Below, in pieces: positions 1 through 8,746 of a DNA stretch of 64,000 nucleotides. The notes beneath the pieces are model-generated. The model saw only the letters and a program-made list of their open reading frames with translations. It did not search any database and was not told the DNA's origin. The stretch lies in the NCBI GenBank assembly GCA_001464035.1, contig LNEC01000004.1, positions 124,001 to 188,000 of the forward strand, read 5' to 3'. Position 1 is the first letter of the stretch. Every line of letters begins with the position of its first letter. The stretch is from Bradyrhizobiaceae bacterium Ga0074131 (lineage in GTDB: Bacteria > Pseudomonadota > Alphaproteobacteria > Rhizobiales > Xanthobacteraceae). A program made the position numbers and the translations under genes.

Positions 1-1
1 A

Positions 2-1477
<1,476 letters not shown>

Positions 1478-1551
1478 GAGTGGGTCCGGTATAGTGGAAT
1501 GCTAAGCGCTCGATGGGTTTGTCTACTTCTGGCACAAACCGTCGGAAAACC

Positions 1552-3216
1552 TCAACCTATCATCTTAGCCACAATATGCTGATCGAACCCCTCAGATTCG
1601 AGCGCGGTAACCGAGATGTCGTACGCCTTTGCCGGGCTTTGACCAGCGGCGACTGCATCGTAAAAGCCTTTGGCAAACACAAGCGCCGCATCATCATCGA
1701 TGTCGTCGACCATGGCGATCACGAGCGGCGCGAATGCCGTGCTTAACCCCTGCATAGCGCTACACGCATTTATTACCACGCATTTCAAACTTTTTTGTTC
1801 CGCGAGCATTTTTCCAAAGGCTTCGAATGTAAGGTTGTGGACACCATCCTCACCTAGCAATTCCAGCCCGTCGGCGTCCGCGTGTCCCGCAAAGTGTATG
1901 ATTTCGTAGCTGTTCGATAGCAACTCGAGGCGCAAACTGTCGACGGTGGCCGCCGTCAATGTCTCGATATGGATTCGATCGCGCACCGTTCCAAGTCTAA
2001 CCCTCTGACGAATAGTGCTGATCTCCTTATCAAGGCGGATAGCCTGATTTTGTCCCCTTGGGTTGCCCGTAACGATTAGAACTCGAGTCTCCAAGATATG
2101 GGCCAATTTGCCGAGGGCGGGTTGTTCAATCTCAAGGGATTGCTGAACGGCCGGATCAGCTTGAAGCCATGCTTCCTTGAGTACGTCAAGAATGTCGGCC
2201 GTGATGGTATGCGCGATCGTCCCACTGGGACGCTTTTCGCGGCCTAGTTCGATCGCCAATTTGAGCAACCTGTCGGCAGTATCCTTGTGGTTCTCCTCCA
2301 GCGCATGGGCCAATCGGAACGCGAGTTGTGTCAACACCGCATTCATGTCGCCACGATCATAGGGCAAGTGCTTTGCTAGGGCCGGTATTCGCCCAACGCT
2401 CTCAAGGACTTTCTCAGCGGTTTCACGACCGGCAGCGTCGAATTTCTCGACGTCTGAGATACGAGCCACGCTGATCGGCATTTCCTTCGCCATTCGGCCG
2501 ACCGTAGCCGCCGGTACAGTCGGACAAATGCAAACTCGGCCTCCGCAAGCAATGCAAAGCCCCGGATATCGCGACAGAAACTCCAGTTCGTAGTTAAACG
2601 TTTCTCCTCGCTCGGCGCATTGGAGCGCGTATTCGTTCGCTAGGCCCATGAGATAAGAGAAGACGTCCGCAGCTTCCCCGTAGAAGTAGTGGGGGTAGCG
2701 CTCGAATACACGAACCGCCTCAGCAAGCTCACCAAGTTCTTCCAAAAGGGCTATGATGCTAAATCCTCCCGAAGAGTTCAGGGAGCGCGGATAGATAGCC
2801 TCAAACATCAACTGCCAATCATTGAGGCCTGTAGGGCGCGAGTCCCAGTTAGCCTTGGTGAGCTCCCGAACGCGTTCGTGTGATAGGACTCCTTCCGTAC
2901 CCTTTACTAACTTGCACTGCTGTTCAGTGTGAGGGGAGTTCCGGCAATAGGGACATACCTTTGGATACTTCGTAAAAAGAAGATGCTCGACGCTCTCAAC
3001 CCCCATTTTGGCCAGAAGAGGAAAGTACCAACCCAGCGCCTTGCAAAGCGCTCCGGGGATGTCCACGCGATCACGCTTCTTTTTCCGGTCAAGAAGCGTT
3101 AGCATGCCGCAGACCTCCACGAAGTGAAGCAAGGTCGCTTCGCGGCTTCGTCCTAGATTCGCATCGTGGTAGATGAACGATGTCATCCGGTAAAGATCGT
3201 CTAGTCGAAGCTTCAA
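1552..3216 (-). CDS. MazG-like / CHAT-domain protease fusion, candidate defence effector
   Basis: Predicted 554-residue cytosolic protein. From residue about 377 to the end it looks like a CHAT (caspase-like) peptidase: HFAGH places the catalytic His near 441-445, INACSA gives Cys 485, and the tail FAKGFYDAVAAGQSPAKAY is typical of the fold. At about 159-184 the pattern EELGE, 17 residues, then EAAD matches the metal-binding ExxE...ExxD of all-alpha MazG-type NTP pyrophosphatases. Two cysteine groups flank it (CPYC at 88-91; CIAC and CIC at 221-231) and may bind zinc. I chose TTG 3216 because GGAGGGG lies five bases upstream; the frame extends to 3300 without a better start. ATG 3186 is an alternative. 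GC is lower than in ettA. Function as a defence protease is inference. Confidence 0.72.
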   Translation of the reverse strand: MKLRLDDLYRMTSFIYHDANLGRSREATLLHFVEVCGMLTLLDRKKKRDRVDIPGALCKALGWYFPLLAKMGVESVEHLLFTKYPKVCPYCRNSPHTEQQCKLVKGTEGVLSHERVRELTKANWDSRPTGLNDWQLMFEAIYPRSLNSSGGFSIIALLEELGELAEAVRVFERYPHYFYGEAADVFSYLMGLANEYALQCAERGETFNYELEFLSRYPGLCIACGGRVCICPTVPAATVGRMAKEMPISVARISDVEKFDAAGRETAEKVLESVGRIPALAKHLPYDRGDMNAVLTQLAFRLAHALEENHKDTADRLLKLAIELGREKRPSGTIAHTITADILDVLKEAWLQADPAVQQSLEIEQPALGKLAHILETRVLIVTGNPRGQNQAIRLDKEISTIRQRVRLGTVRDRIHIETLTAATVDSLRLELLSNSYEIIHFAGHADADGLELLGEDGVHNLTFEAFGKMLAEQKSLKCVVINACSAMQGLSTAFAPLVIAMVDDIDDDAALVFAKGFYDAVAAGQSPAKAYDISVTALESEGFDQHIVAKMIG

Positions 3217-3317
3217 ATCGGCCCCTCCGAGGTCTCGCGTTTTACGTCGTCTAGCACCAACGGAAGATCGACCTTTACGCAATGCCCGCGAGAGTTGCAA
3301 TCGACTAAGGGCCGTAG

Positions 3318-3373
3318 GGCGGACTCATTAATCCGCCATCTCGTATGGATCGCGGGTTAAAAAGTGAACCCGC
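3318..3373. repeat. Two adjacent hairpins in the 315-base gap upstream of the CHAT gene
   Basis: GGCGGA (3318-3323) pairs with TCCGCC (3332-3337) across an 8-base loop, and GCGGGTT (3352-3358) pairs perfectly with AACCCGC (3367-3373) across another 8-base loop. The gap 3217-3531 shows no convincing gene; a 67-codon frame in it has no family resemblance. The hairpins could be a degraded palindromic repeat, or a terminator/attenuator separating the CHAT gene from the three minus-strand genes upstream of it. Confidence 0.5.
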
Positions 3374-3531
3374 CATACGCGAGCTCCGACGCGATTTCGT
3401 GTACATCGCGCTGGTACTGAATACTCGTCATTAGCGAGGTTTTCAGCCCGGCTGCATGCGTCATTGTTGCGATATTGGGTGGTGGCACCCAGAACAGCTG
3501 AGCCCCGCTGCGGCGCCCATTGTGCGCACAA

Positions 3532-4108
3532 CTAGCGTAATCTTGGCAACTTCCTCCAGAGTTTGAAACGATGTGCTCGTCGTTCTACCTTGGACATCGT
3601 TTCGAGGTAAAGCGTGTTTCGGGTGTGAACGACGAGCTTGATGATTCGATTCTTGGTCGGATCGAAATAGAAAAGCGTGACTGTGACATTATCCTGCAAA
3701 TCAATCGGCGCTTTTTCGATTGGCGCTTCAAGCGCGTATTGCCTGGACCTTCCGGCGTCCAATGTTTCGTGCTGGTCGAAGACGAGCATGTGTTCGCCCT
3801 CGATGTGCCAGCCCTGACTCAAAACGGCGTCATTGTAGCGGTGCATTACCTTTTTTTCGTATTCGACGCTGACACGCCTTATTGCGATCGGATATTTCTT
3901 CCTGTTCCAAACCTCAAAGTCGATTGAAACTGTGTAGCCGTATTTTCCGCCCCCCCCCGCCGTAGCTTGAGGGAAAGATGATCGGCTTCCACCCAAAATT
4001 CTGCCGGTAGGCAATAAACAAAGAAGTGCCTGCGACGATGACGCTCGAAAGCGTAAGGGTCACGTAGGCCATCAGTTGCAGAGTCTGAGTATCGCTCGGC
4101 AGGTACAT
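3532..4108 (-). pseudogene. Small membrane-anchored protein, frameshifted at a run of nine G
   Basis: The first frame (ATG 4108) gives MYLPSDTQTL then one hydrophobic helix at residues about 11-32 and continues to FPSSYGGGG, then reads out of frame and stops after 64 residues. The continuation (KYGYTVSIDFEVWNRKKYP and about 130 more residues, probably beta-rich) lies in another frame ending at 3532. The join is a homopolymer, C3950-3958 on the plus strand. Removing one G restores one 191-residue protein. The start overlaps the stop of the HEPN-like gene by one base (TAATG), so it belongs to that operon. No family recognised. The break could be phase variation, a true mutation or a sequencing error. 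Confidence 0.62.
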
Positions 4109-4932
4109 TAAGTTGTATCCAGTGCGAATTTCTCGTTTTTCAAAATAATTTCGCTGATGTCCGAATAGAACGAATAAAGGTTTGGGCCCTTGATCGGAGC
4201 GAGCCCGGGGTGGGCCGAGTTGTTGCGCAATTCAAAGCAATGGCGCAGTCGCTGATGCTGATTGTTGTCGATCAATTCTAGATACTCTAGTACCCACAGA
4301 AGGTCAGTATCGAAGACCGTCTGCAGTTCTGATCTCGACTCGATCGTGAACTGCTTCCGAAAAGGTTTGAACCGCCCCGTAGTCTTTGCGTGCATTTCAC
4401 GCGTCGCCTCGCTGAATCTATCGAACCCGATTGCTTCGATCTTGCGGTGAACGCGTGAAATGGCGGCACACCAACCCAGAACGACACATGCTCGCAACCC
4501 GTCAACCGTAAGACACCTTTGCGCTTCGTCGAGATAGGCCGTTTCATCACCTTGGAGGCCTTCGATGAACGGCGTAATGCTGAGCGCCTGAGATGAGTCA
4601 ATTGACGCTGTTTCAACGGAGTGAATGATCTCCTTGTAGACCTTGATCGCACCGCTCAACTCAGCGAGCAAGGTCCCCTTCCTCGGCTTGATTTTCGAGA
4701 GCCGAAGGATTTTATCGAATGCTGCGGTCGCATCGGCGATCAGGTCAGGCCTGATCTCGGACGACTCCAACGGCGCCTTGACGGAATCGAACCAGGTTGA
4801 CGCCACTCCCTGTGCGTCTGCCAGCAGACTTCCTGACTGGATTTGACTCCCGGAATATCGGCCGAGCCGCTTTTGGAAATCGGCCAAGGTCTTCGCATGC
4901 TCTCGGGTCGCAGCGAGGATCTTCTCTTTCAC
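4108..4932 (-). CDS. HEPN-like protein of the putative defence operon
   Basis: 274 residues, helical in appearance, no signal peptide or membrane helix. Near the C-terminus, after CFEL, comes RNNSAHPG, which fits the R-x4-H active-site pattern of HEPN ribonucleases; the surrounding text (LRHCFELRNNSAH) is the usual HEPN helix context. HEPN proteins cut RNA or, in some pairs, act as partners of nucleotidyltransferases; no such partner is visible here. The GTG start at 4932 overlaps the stop of the upstream gene by four bases (GTGA), indicating translational coupling. The exact family is not recognised and the ribonuclease role is inferred from one motif. Confidence 0.6.
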   Translation of the reverse strand: MKEKILAATREHAKTLADFQKRLGRYSGSQIQSGSLLADAQGVASTWFDSVKAPLESSEIRPDLIADATAAFDKILRLSKIKPRKGTLLAELSGAIKVYKEIIHSVETASIDSSQALSITPFIEGLQGDETAYLDEAQRCLTVDGLRACVVLGWCAAISRVHRKIEAIGFDRFSEATREMHAKTTGRFKPFRKQFTIESRSELQTVFDTDLLWVLEYLELIDNNQHQRLRHCFELRNNSAHPGLAPIKGPNLYSFYSDISEIILKNEKFALDTT

Positions 4933-5528
4933 TGGGCCAGCTCTTTGATGGTCTCCGCGAGCCTTTCCAGCCCGGGACCACTCAATTCAACGGTACCGTT
5001 CTCGTCGATGCCGTCCTTTGTTATTGCGCCACGAAACAGATCGGCATTCCGTTTGAGCGCCTTGTTAAAGTTTCCGTCGTGCAGACCTTCATCCTTTAAG
5101 GCTTCACGCAGTTCGGCATACGGAGCGCTGATGTTGTTGTTGAGCAGCCCGTTCTCCAACAGCACCATCATAACCTTTGCCATTTGGGCTTTGGCGGTAT
5201 TTCCTTTAGGAAGCTTATAGACGGGTAGGAGAGGGTCGTGCTCAAGCATGAAAAGCTTGCCTAAGTCGTCCTCCGTAACTTCGCCACGTCGTAGGATGGC
5301 TTTGATGTTGCCGGGCAGCTTCTTGTTGCCAACAGACTCGGTTGGCTCCGCCGCCTTTTCGCCCTCCGGCGGTTTAGCCTTGGGTTCGGATACTTGCTGC
5401 GGGTCAGAGAAGGCGGCTTCGAACAGCATCTCGAAACAGACTTGCTGCAGGTTTTCGGGAACGGTTTTGACGATATCGACAATTTGGGCGATATCGGCTT
5501 TCGCTTTCGTAAAGTCGAGCTTAGCCAT
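4929..5528 (-). CDS. Putative winged-helix protein, first gene of the minus-strand defence operon
   Basis: 199 residues. Residues about 1-45 are helical (KADIAQIVDIVKTVP), 46-70 are a charged Pro/Glu/Lys linker, and about 100-199 look like a winged-helix module: a helix (AKAQMAKVMMVLLENGLL), a recognition-like helix (NFNKALKRNADLF), and a strand turn (ENGTVELSGPGLERLAETI). It could be a DNA-binding regulator, a sensor or an adaptor. AGAGGA lies seven bases before ATG 5528. It is divergent from the SIR2-like gene across 130 bases, so one intergenic region could control both. Family not recognised; the fold call is from sequence pattern only. Confidence 0.55.
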   Translation of the reverse strand: MAKLDFTKAKADIAQIVDIVKTVPENLQQVCFEMLFEAAFSDPQQVSEPKAKPPEGEKAAEPTESVGNKKLPGNIKAILRRGEVTEDDLGKLFMLEHDPLLPVYKLPKGNTAKAQMAKVMMVLLENGLLNNNISAPYAELREALKDEGLHDGNFNKALKRNADLFRGAITKDGIDENGTVELSGPGLERLAETIKELAQ

Positions 5529-5658
5529 TGATAATCCTCTGGGGTGGCCGTATCAGGTCAAAAACATCTGAGGGTTGCAAGCAAAATCGTGGGTTAAATG
5601 GTTTGATATTCAGGGTTTTGACTACCGAAAAATCGCTTCTCGAATAGGCGGCTTTGAA

Positions 5659-6639
5659 ATGGGTCACTATCTCCTAACCGGTGCAGGCTTCAGCAGGAAT
5701 TGGGGCGGTTGGCTTGCCAATGAAGTTTTCGAGTATTTACTCGCTGACAAGGACCTTACCGTTCCGATACGCACTCAGTTATGGCGCGACAGAAATAGCC
5801 AGGGGAATTTTGAGGACACCGTTCAACACTTTCGGGTTCTCGCACAGCAAGGGGATCCCTCTCATTACAATTTTCTGATGTCGGTTCTGGCCGGTATGTT
5901 CAACGCTATGAGAAATGGCTTCATCAGCACGGGGTTTAAATTCGAGTTTCAGACGAACGACATGAACATGAACGTTGCCGTTTTTCTTCAGAAATTCGAG
6001 GCGATCTTTACCCTCAATCAAGACTCTCTGATGGAGGCTCACTATCTCAACGACGACATTGCGGGGCTAGCACGGAGCAAGTGGAATGGCTGGCAAATTC
6101 CAGGCCTAGAAAATCCTCCACACCCGCTAACGCGAATGGCGCCGATGGACCGGACGATGATGCGAACCGCCCGCCTAAGCGGGTTCGCCCTCAGCGGTCG
6201 AAACGAACAGCCCTATTACAAGCTCCACGGCTCCCATAATTGGAATTCGGGCCCGACGAGCAGTCAACTGCTCATCATGGGTGGCAACAAAGAAAGCGAT
6301 ATTGGCCAATCCCCCCTGCTGCAATGGTACGCCAACCAGTTCAGGCAAGCGGTAGTAACTCCGAATGCCCGACTCATGATTGTAGGTTACAGTTTTTCAG
6401 ACAGACACATCAACCGGGTGCTTCGGGATGCCCAGCTGGCCGGCGCGAAATTCTTTATCGTCGATCCCTTGGGCGTTGACGCCATGGATAAACGCAAAGT
6501 CAGTGATGACAGCATCACCTATGGTCTGTGGGACACCCTATATCCGGGCATCATCGGGGCTTCCCGCCGACCACTATCTTCGACGTTTAGCAGCGACCGC
6601 GTCGAGCACGCGAAGCTAATGCACTTTTTTCAGCATTAG
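5659..6639 (+). CDS. SIR2-like NAD-binding protein, candidate NADase defence effector
   Basis: 326 residues, cytosolic. SIR2 landmarks in order: GAGFS at 8-12 (nucleotide-binding loop), TLNQDSL with Asn 120 and Asp 122, KLHGSHNW with His 190 (catalytic His position), and VGYSFSDRHIN at about 242-252, typical of the bacterial SIR2_2-type proteins found in phage defence (ThsA, DSR and related), which hydrolyse NAD+ on infection. I prefer ATG 5659 because AGGCGG lies eight bases upstream and the protein then starts directly at the Rossmann strand; the frame is open to TTG 5575. It is transcribed away from the winged-helix/HEPN operon. NADase activity is inference from the family. Confidence 0.78.
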   Translation: MGHYLLTGAGFSRNWGGWLANEVFEYLLADKDLTVPIRTQLWRDRNSQGNFEDTVQHFRVLAQQGDPSHYNFLMSVLAGMFNAMRNGFISTGFKFEFQTNDMNMNVAVFLQKFEAIFTLNQDSLMEAHYLNDDIAGLARSKWNGWQIPGLENPPHPLTRMAPMDRTMMRTARLSGFALSGRNEQPYYKLHGSHNWNSGPTSSQLLIMGGNKESDIGQSPLLQWYANQFRQAVVTPNARLMIVGYSFSDRHINRVLRDAQLAGAKFFIVDPLGVDAMDKRKVSDDSITYGLWDTLYPGIIGASRRPLSSTFSSDRVEHAKLMHFFQH

Positions 6640-6779
6640 CTGCAAAGACCGCTATGCCAGTCCCTCCAGACCACGCCTACCAGCAGCGGCACCCGGCCTG
6701 CGCGTTATCCGTACTTTAGAGCAAACGGTCACAATTCAACTGCCTTGATCCTCGATACCCCTGGCTGCGACAAATTAAC

Positions 6780-7330
6780 CCGTCGGGTAAAATTTCGCTT
6801 TTTCCGAAACCCAAATCACCGGTATAACTCACCCCATCCTGTCCCCAAGAAAGGGGCGTTGGCCATCGTCACCGAACGTTGGGACAGGCTGTGGTGGACG
6901 CGACGGCATCGTGCGCGCGATGGGGCCGGCAGGGCGGGATAAACTCCGTGAGCGGTCTTCGGAACGTGCAGACGAGCGGTGTCGAAGCGTACGGCAAAAT
7001 CGTGTGGACCCGATGCCTCAATGGTCGGCATCAAGTCTGCGGAAGGCAAGTCGGCCCGACCGGGCGCGGATGAGCCGGTTTTCCGCAGGCGACGGAGGCG
7101 AGAAGAGCCCGATACTCCGGGGTGAGCGCGACATAAGCCGTCAAGCCATTGCGCAGGGAATGTCGGATGTTCTCCGCTGTCCTGTATGCTCGTGTGCGTT
7201 TTTACTCGTGCCATTTGCACACGAGACCGCGGGTGCAGCGCGCATCCGGCATTCCCTGCTCCCTCATCGAGGGGGAAACGATTAGCAAGTCTCGGGCAAA
7301 CCGTGCCGCGAGATCGCGGGCGTGTATCTG
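6780..7330 (-). repeat. Long dispersed repeat, copy A (of two in this window)
   Basis: Read on the minus strand this stretch aligns by eye along most of its length with 18588-19110 on the plus strand. Shared blocks include GCGCGCTGCACCCGCGGTC, CACACGAGCATACAGG, CATTCCCTGCGCAATGG (CTTCCCTGCGCAATGG in the other copy) and the shared GTGATTTG in the tail. Open frames inside it (up to 194 codons) resemble no protein family and are spurious. It lies between the SIR2-like gene and the brnTA pair, at the right edge of the low-GC block. In 6640-6779 I see nothing recognisable. Confidence 0.75.
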
Positions 7331-7375
7331 GTGGTGAAATATGAATCCGGGAACGACGCGTCGGAGCTTGCCCGA

Positions 7376-7633
7376 CTACCCGACCTTCTCCGCCAGCCAC
7401 ATCTTGATCAGCGACTGATACGGCACGTCGCGCTTGTTGGCGGCGATCTTGATCTGCTCCAGCAGGCCGAGCGGCAGACGAATCGAGATTGCCGTGGTCG
7501 AGGGCTTCAGATTCGGAAAACGCACGCGCTCTGCCTTGCTCCAGTCGATGTAGTCGGTGGAGTCGTGGGTTTCCCAGAATTTCCGTTCCTCGGCTTCAGT
7601 CTTGAAGGCGGGAATTGGTTTAAGCTTCCTCAT
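7376..7633 (-). CDS. brnA: BrnA-like antitoxin (CopG / ribbon-helix-helix)
   Basis: 85 residues. The N-terminal stretch FKTEAEERKFWETHDSTDYIDW is the toxin-binding part usual in this antitoxin family, followed by a ribbon-helix-helix DNA-binding part (TTAISIRLPLGLLEQIKIAA) and VPYQSLIKMWLAEKV. BrnA-type antitoxins neutralise BrnT and repress their own promoter. The gene overlaps the end of brnT by 14 bases, with the toxin first, which is the normal BrnTA order. No other CopG-type gene is nearby. Confidence 0.85.
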   Translation of the reverse strand: MRKLKPIPAFKTEAEERKFWETHDSTDYIDWSKAERVRFPNLKPSTTAISIRLPLGLLEQIKIAANKRDVPYQSLIKMWLAEKVG

Positions 7634-7919
7634 AAACTTTCCGCTCCTTTCGGTGCATGTCTCGCGCCGAGATCACCCGGATTATTGTTTGATTCTGCCG
7701 GAGGGTGAACGTGATATGCAGCAGGCGATTCTGGGCTGTCGTTCCCAGCGCATCAAATCGTGGCTCTCGTTCACTATGCCTTGCATCCTCGGCAACGATC
7801 AGCGGATCGTTGAAGAAGACGCTCTCCGCTTCGGCCTGGCCGACGCCGTGTTTGTCCGCGTTCTTTCGGCTGTTGCCTTCGTCCCAGTCGAAGCCTGCGA
7901 TCTGGTCAAAACTGATCAT
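7620..7919 (-). CDS. brnT: BrnT-family toxin (ribonuclease)
   Basis: 99 residues. FDWDEGNSRKNADKHGV is the standard N-terminus of BrnT toxins (fold related to RelE), followed by FNDPLIVAEDARHSEREPRFDALG and a final block IIRVISARDMHRKERKVYEE, which carries the conserved basic and Arg residues. BrnT cleaves RNA and stops growth when not bound by BrnA. ATG 7919 gives the normal family start; the frame is open to 7973 but would read through the operator dyad at 7922-7942. No clear ribosome site is visible before 7919, so the message may be nearly leaderless. Confidence 0.85.
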   Translation of the reverse strand: MISFDQIAGFDWDEGNSRKNADKHGVGQAEAESVFFNDPLIVAEDARHSEREPRFDALGTTAQNRLLHITFTLRQNQTIIRVISARDMHRKERKVYEEA

Positions 7920-7921
7920 TG

Positions 7922-7942
7922 TGTATATGTCCAGTATATACA
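7922..7942 (-). promoter_or_regulatory. Inverted repeat, probable BrnA operator and brnTA promoter
   Basis: TGTATAT (7922-7928) and ATATACA (7936-7942) form a perfect 7-base inverted repeat around a 7-base centre, ending two bases before the brnT start codon. Its AT-rich half sites stand out from the surroundings. Ribbon-helix-helix antitoxins bind such dyads to repress their own operon; assignment to BrnA is inference from position. Confidence 0.6.
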
Positions 7943-8155
7943 AAAAGGTGCTGACGCAATATGGGTTCGACAAGGCGGCGCGCGGATATGGGTTTATTTT
8001 CCAGCCAGAGAGACGGGCTTACTTACGAGTGGCAATTCATCCCGTCCTGCGCCAAATGGCCGCTTGGGCCGGCCGATCCGAAAATGTGCCATATATCCGG
8101 TGCTAACAGCTACAACCCGCCCGACTCAGTCCCTCCACAGAAAGTCCCCCGTCCC

Positions 8156-8746
8156 ATGTCCATGACGCCGGAAACCCCGCTGCCCCCCAAAGCCATCAGG
8201 GCGGCGCTGCGTCCGATCCCGATGCTGATCTTCGGCTCGCGCTGGCTGCAGCTGCCGCTGTATGTCGGGCTGATCGTCGCGCAGGGCGTCTACGTCGTGC
8301 TGTTCCTGAAGGAGCTGTGGCACCTGTTCAACCACGCCTTCGACTTCAGCGAGCAGCAGATCATGCTGGCGGTGCTGGGCCTGATCGACGTGGTGATGAT
8401 CTCCAACCTCTTGGTGATGGTGATCGTCGGCGGCTATGAGACCTTCGTCTCCCGCCTCAACCTGCAGGGCCATCCCGACGAGCCGGAATGGCTCAGCCAC
8501 GTCAACGCCAGCGTGCTCAAGATCAAGCTCGCGATGGCGATCATCGGCATCTCGTCGATCCACCTGCTGCGCACCTTCATCGAGGCCGGCGCACTGGCAT
8601 CGGGAAAAAGCAACTACACCGAAACCGGCGTGATGTGGCAGACCATCATTCACACGGTTTTCATTCTGTCGGCCATGGGCATCGCCTATGTCGACCGGCT
8701 GTCGACGATCGCGACCGAAGAAGCCAAACGCGCCGTTCGGCATTGA
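8156..8746 (+). CDS. UPF0114 (YqhA-like) inner-membrane protein
   Basis: 196 residues with three to four hydrophobic segments: about 30-50 ([20 protein letters not shown]), 68-92 ([28 protein letters not shown]), 118-140 and 160-180. GGYETFVSR and the spacing of charged residues are characteristic of UPF0114, a conserved family of unknown function. ATG 8156 removes an upstream extension that has no family match. The stop overlaps the start of the following transglycosylase gene (TGATG), so the two are probably cotranscribed. Confidence 0.85.
   Translation: MSMTPETPLPPKAIRAALRPIPMLIFGSRWLQLPLYVGLIVAQGVYVVLFLKELWHLFNHAFDFSEQQIMLAVLGLIDVVMISNLLVMVIVGGYETFVSRLNLQGHPDEPEWLSHVNASVLKIKLAMAIIGISSIHLLRTFIEAGALASGKSNYTETGVMWQTIIHTVFILSAMGIAYVDRLSTIATEEAKRAVRH

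Noticed and set aside
1516..1540. GGTTTGT...ACAAACC hairpin after ettA
   Set aside because: A possible terminator, but the stem is weak (7 bases, 11-base loop) and has no T-run, so not listed as a feature.
3328..3531. 67-codon minus-strand frame upstream of the CHAT gene
   Set aside because: It spans a hairpin, has no conserved-looking sequence and a poor start.
6816..7400. 194-codon minus-strand open frame
   Set aside because: Lies within the dispersed repeat, resembles no protein family and overlaps the end of brnA; a frame of this kind is a repeat by-product.
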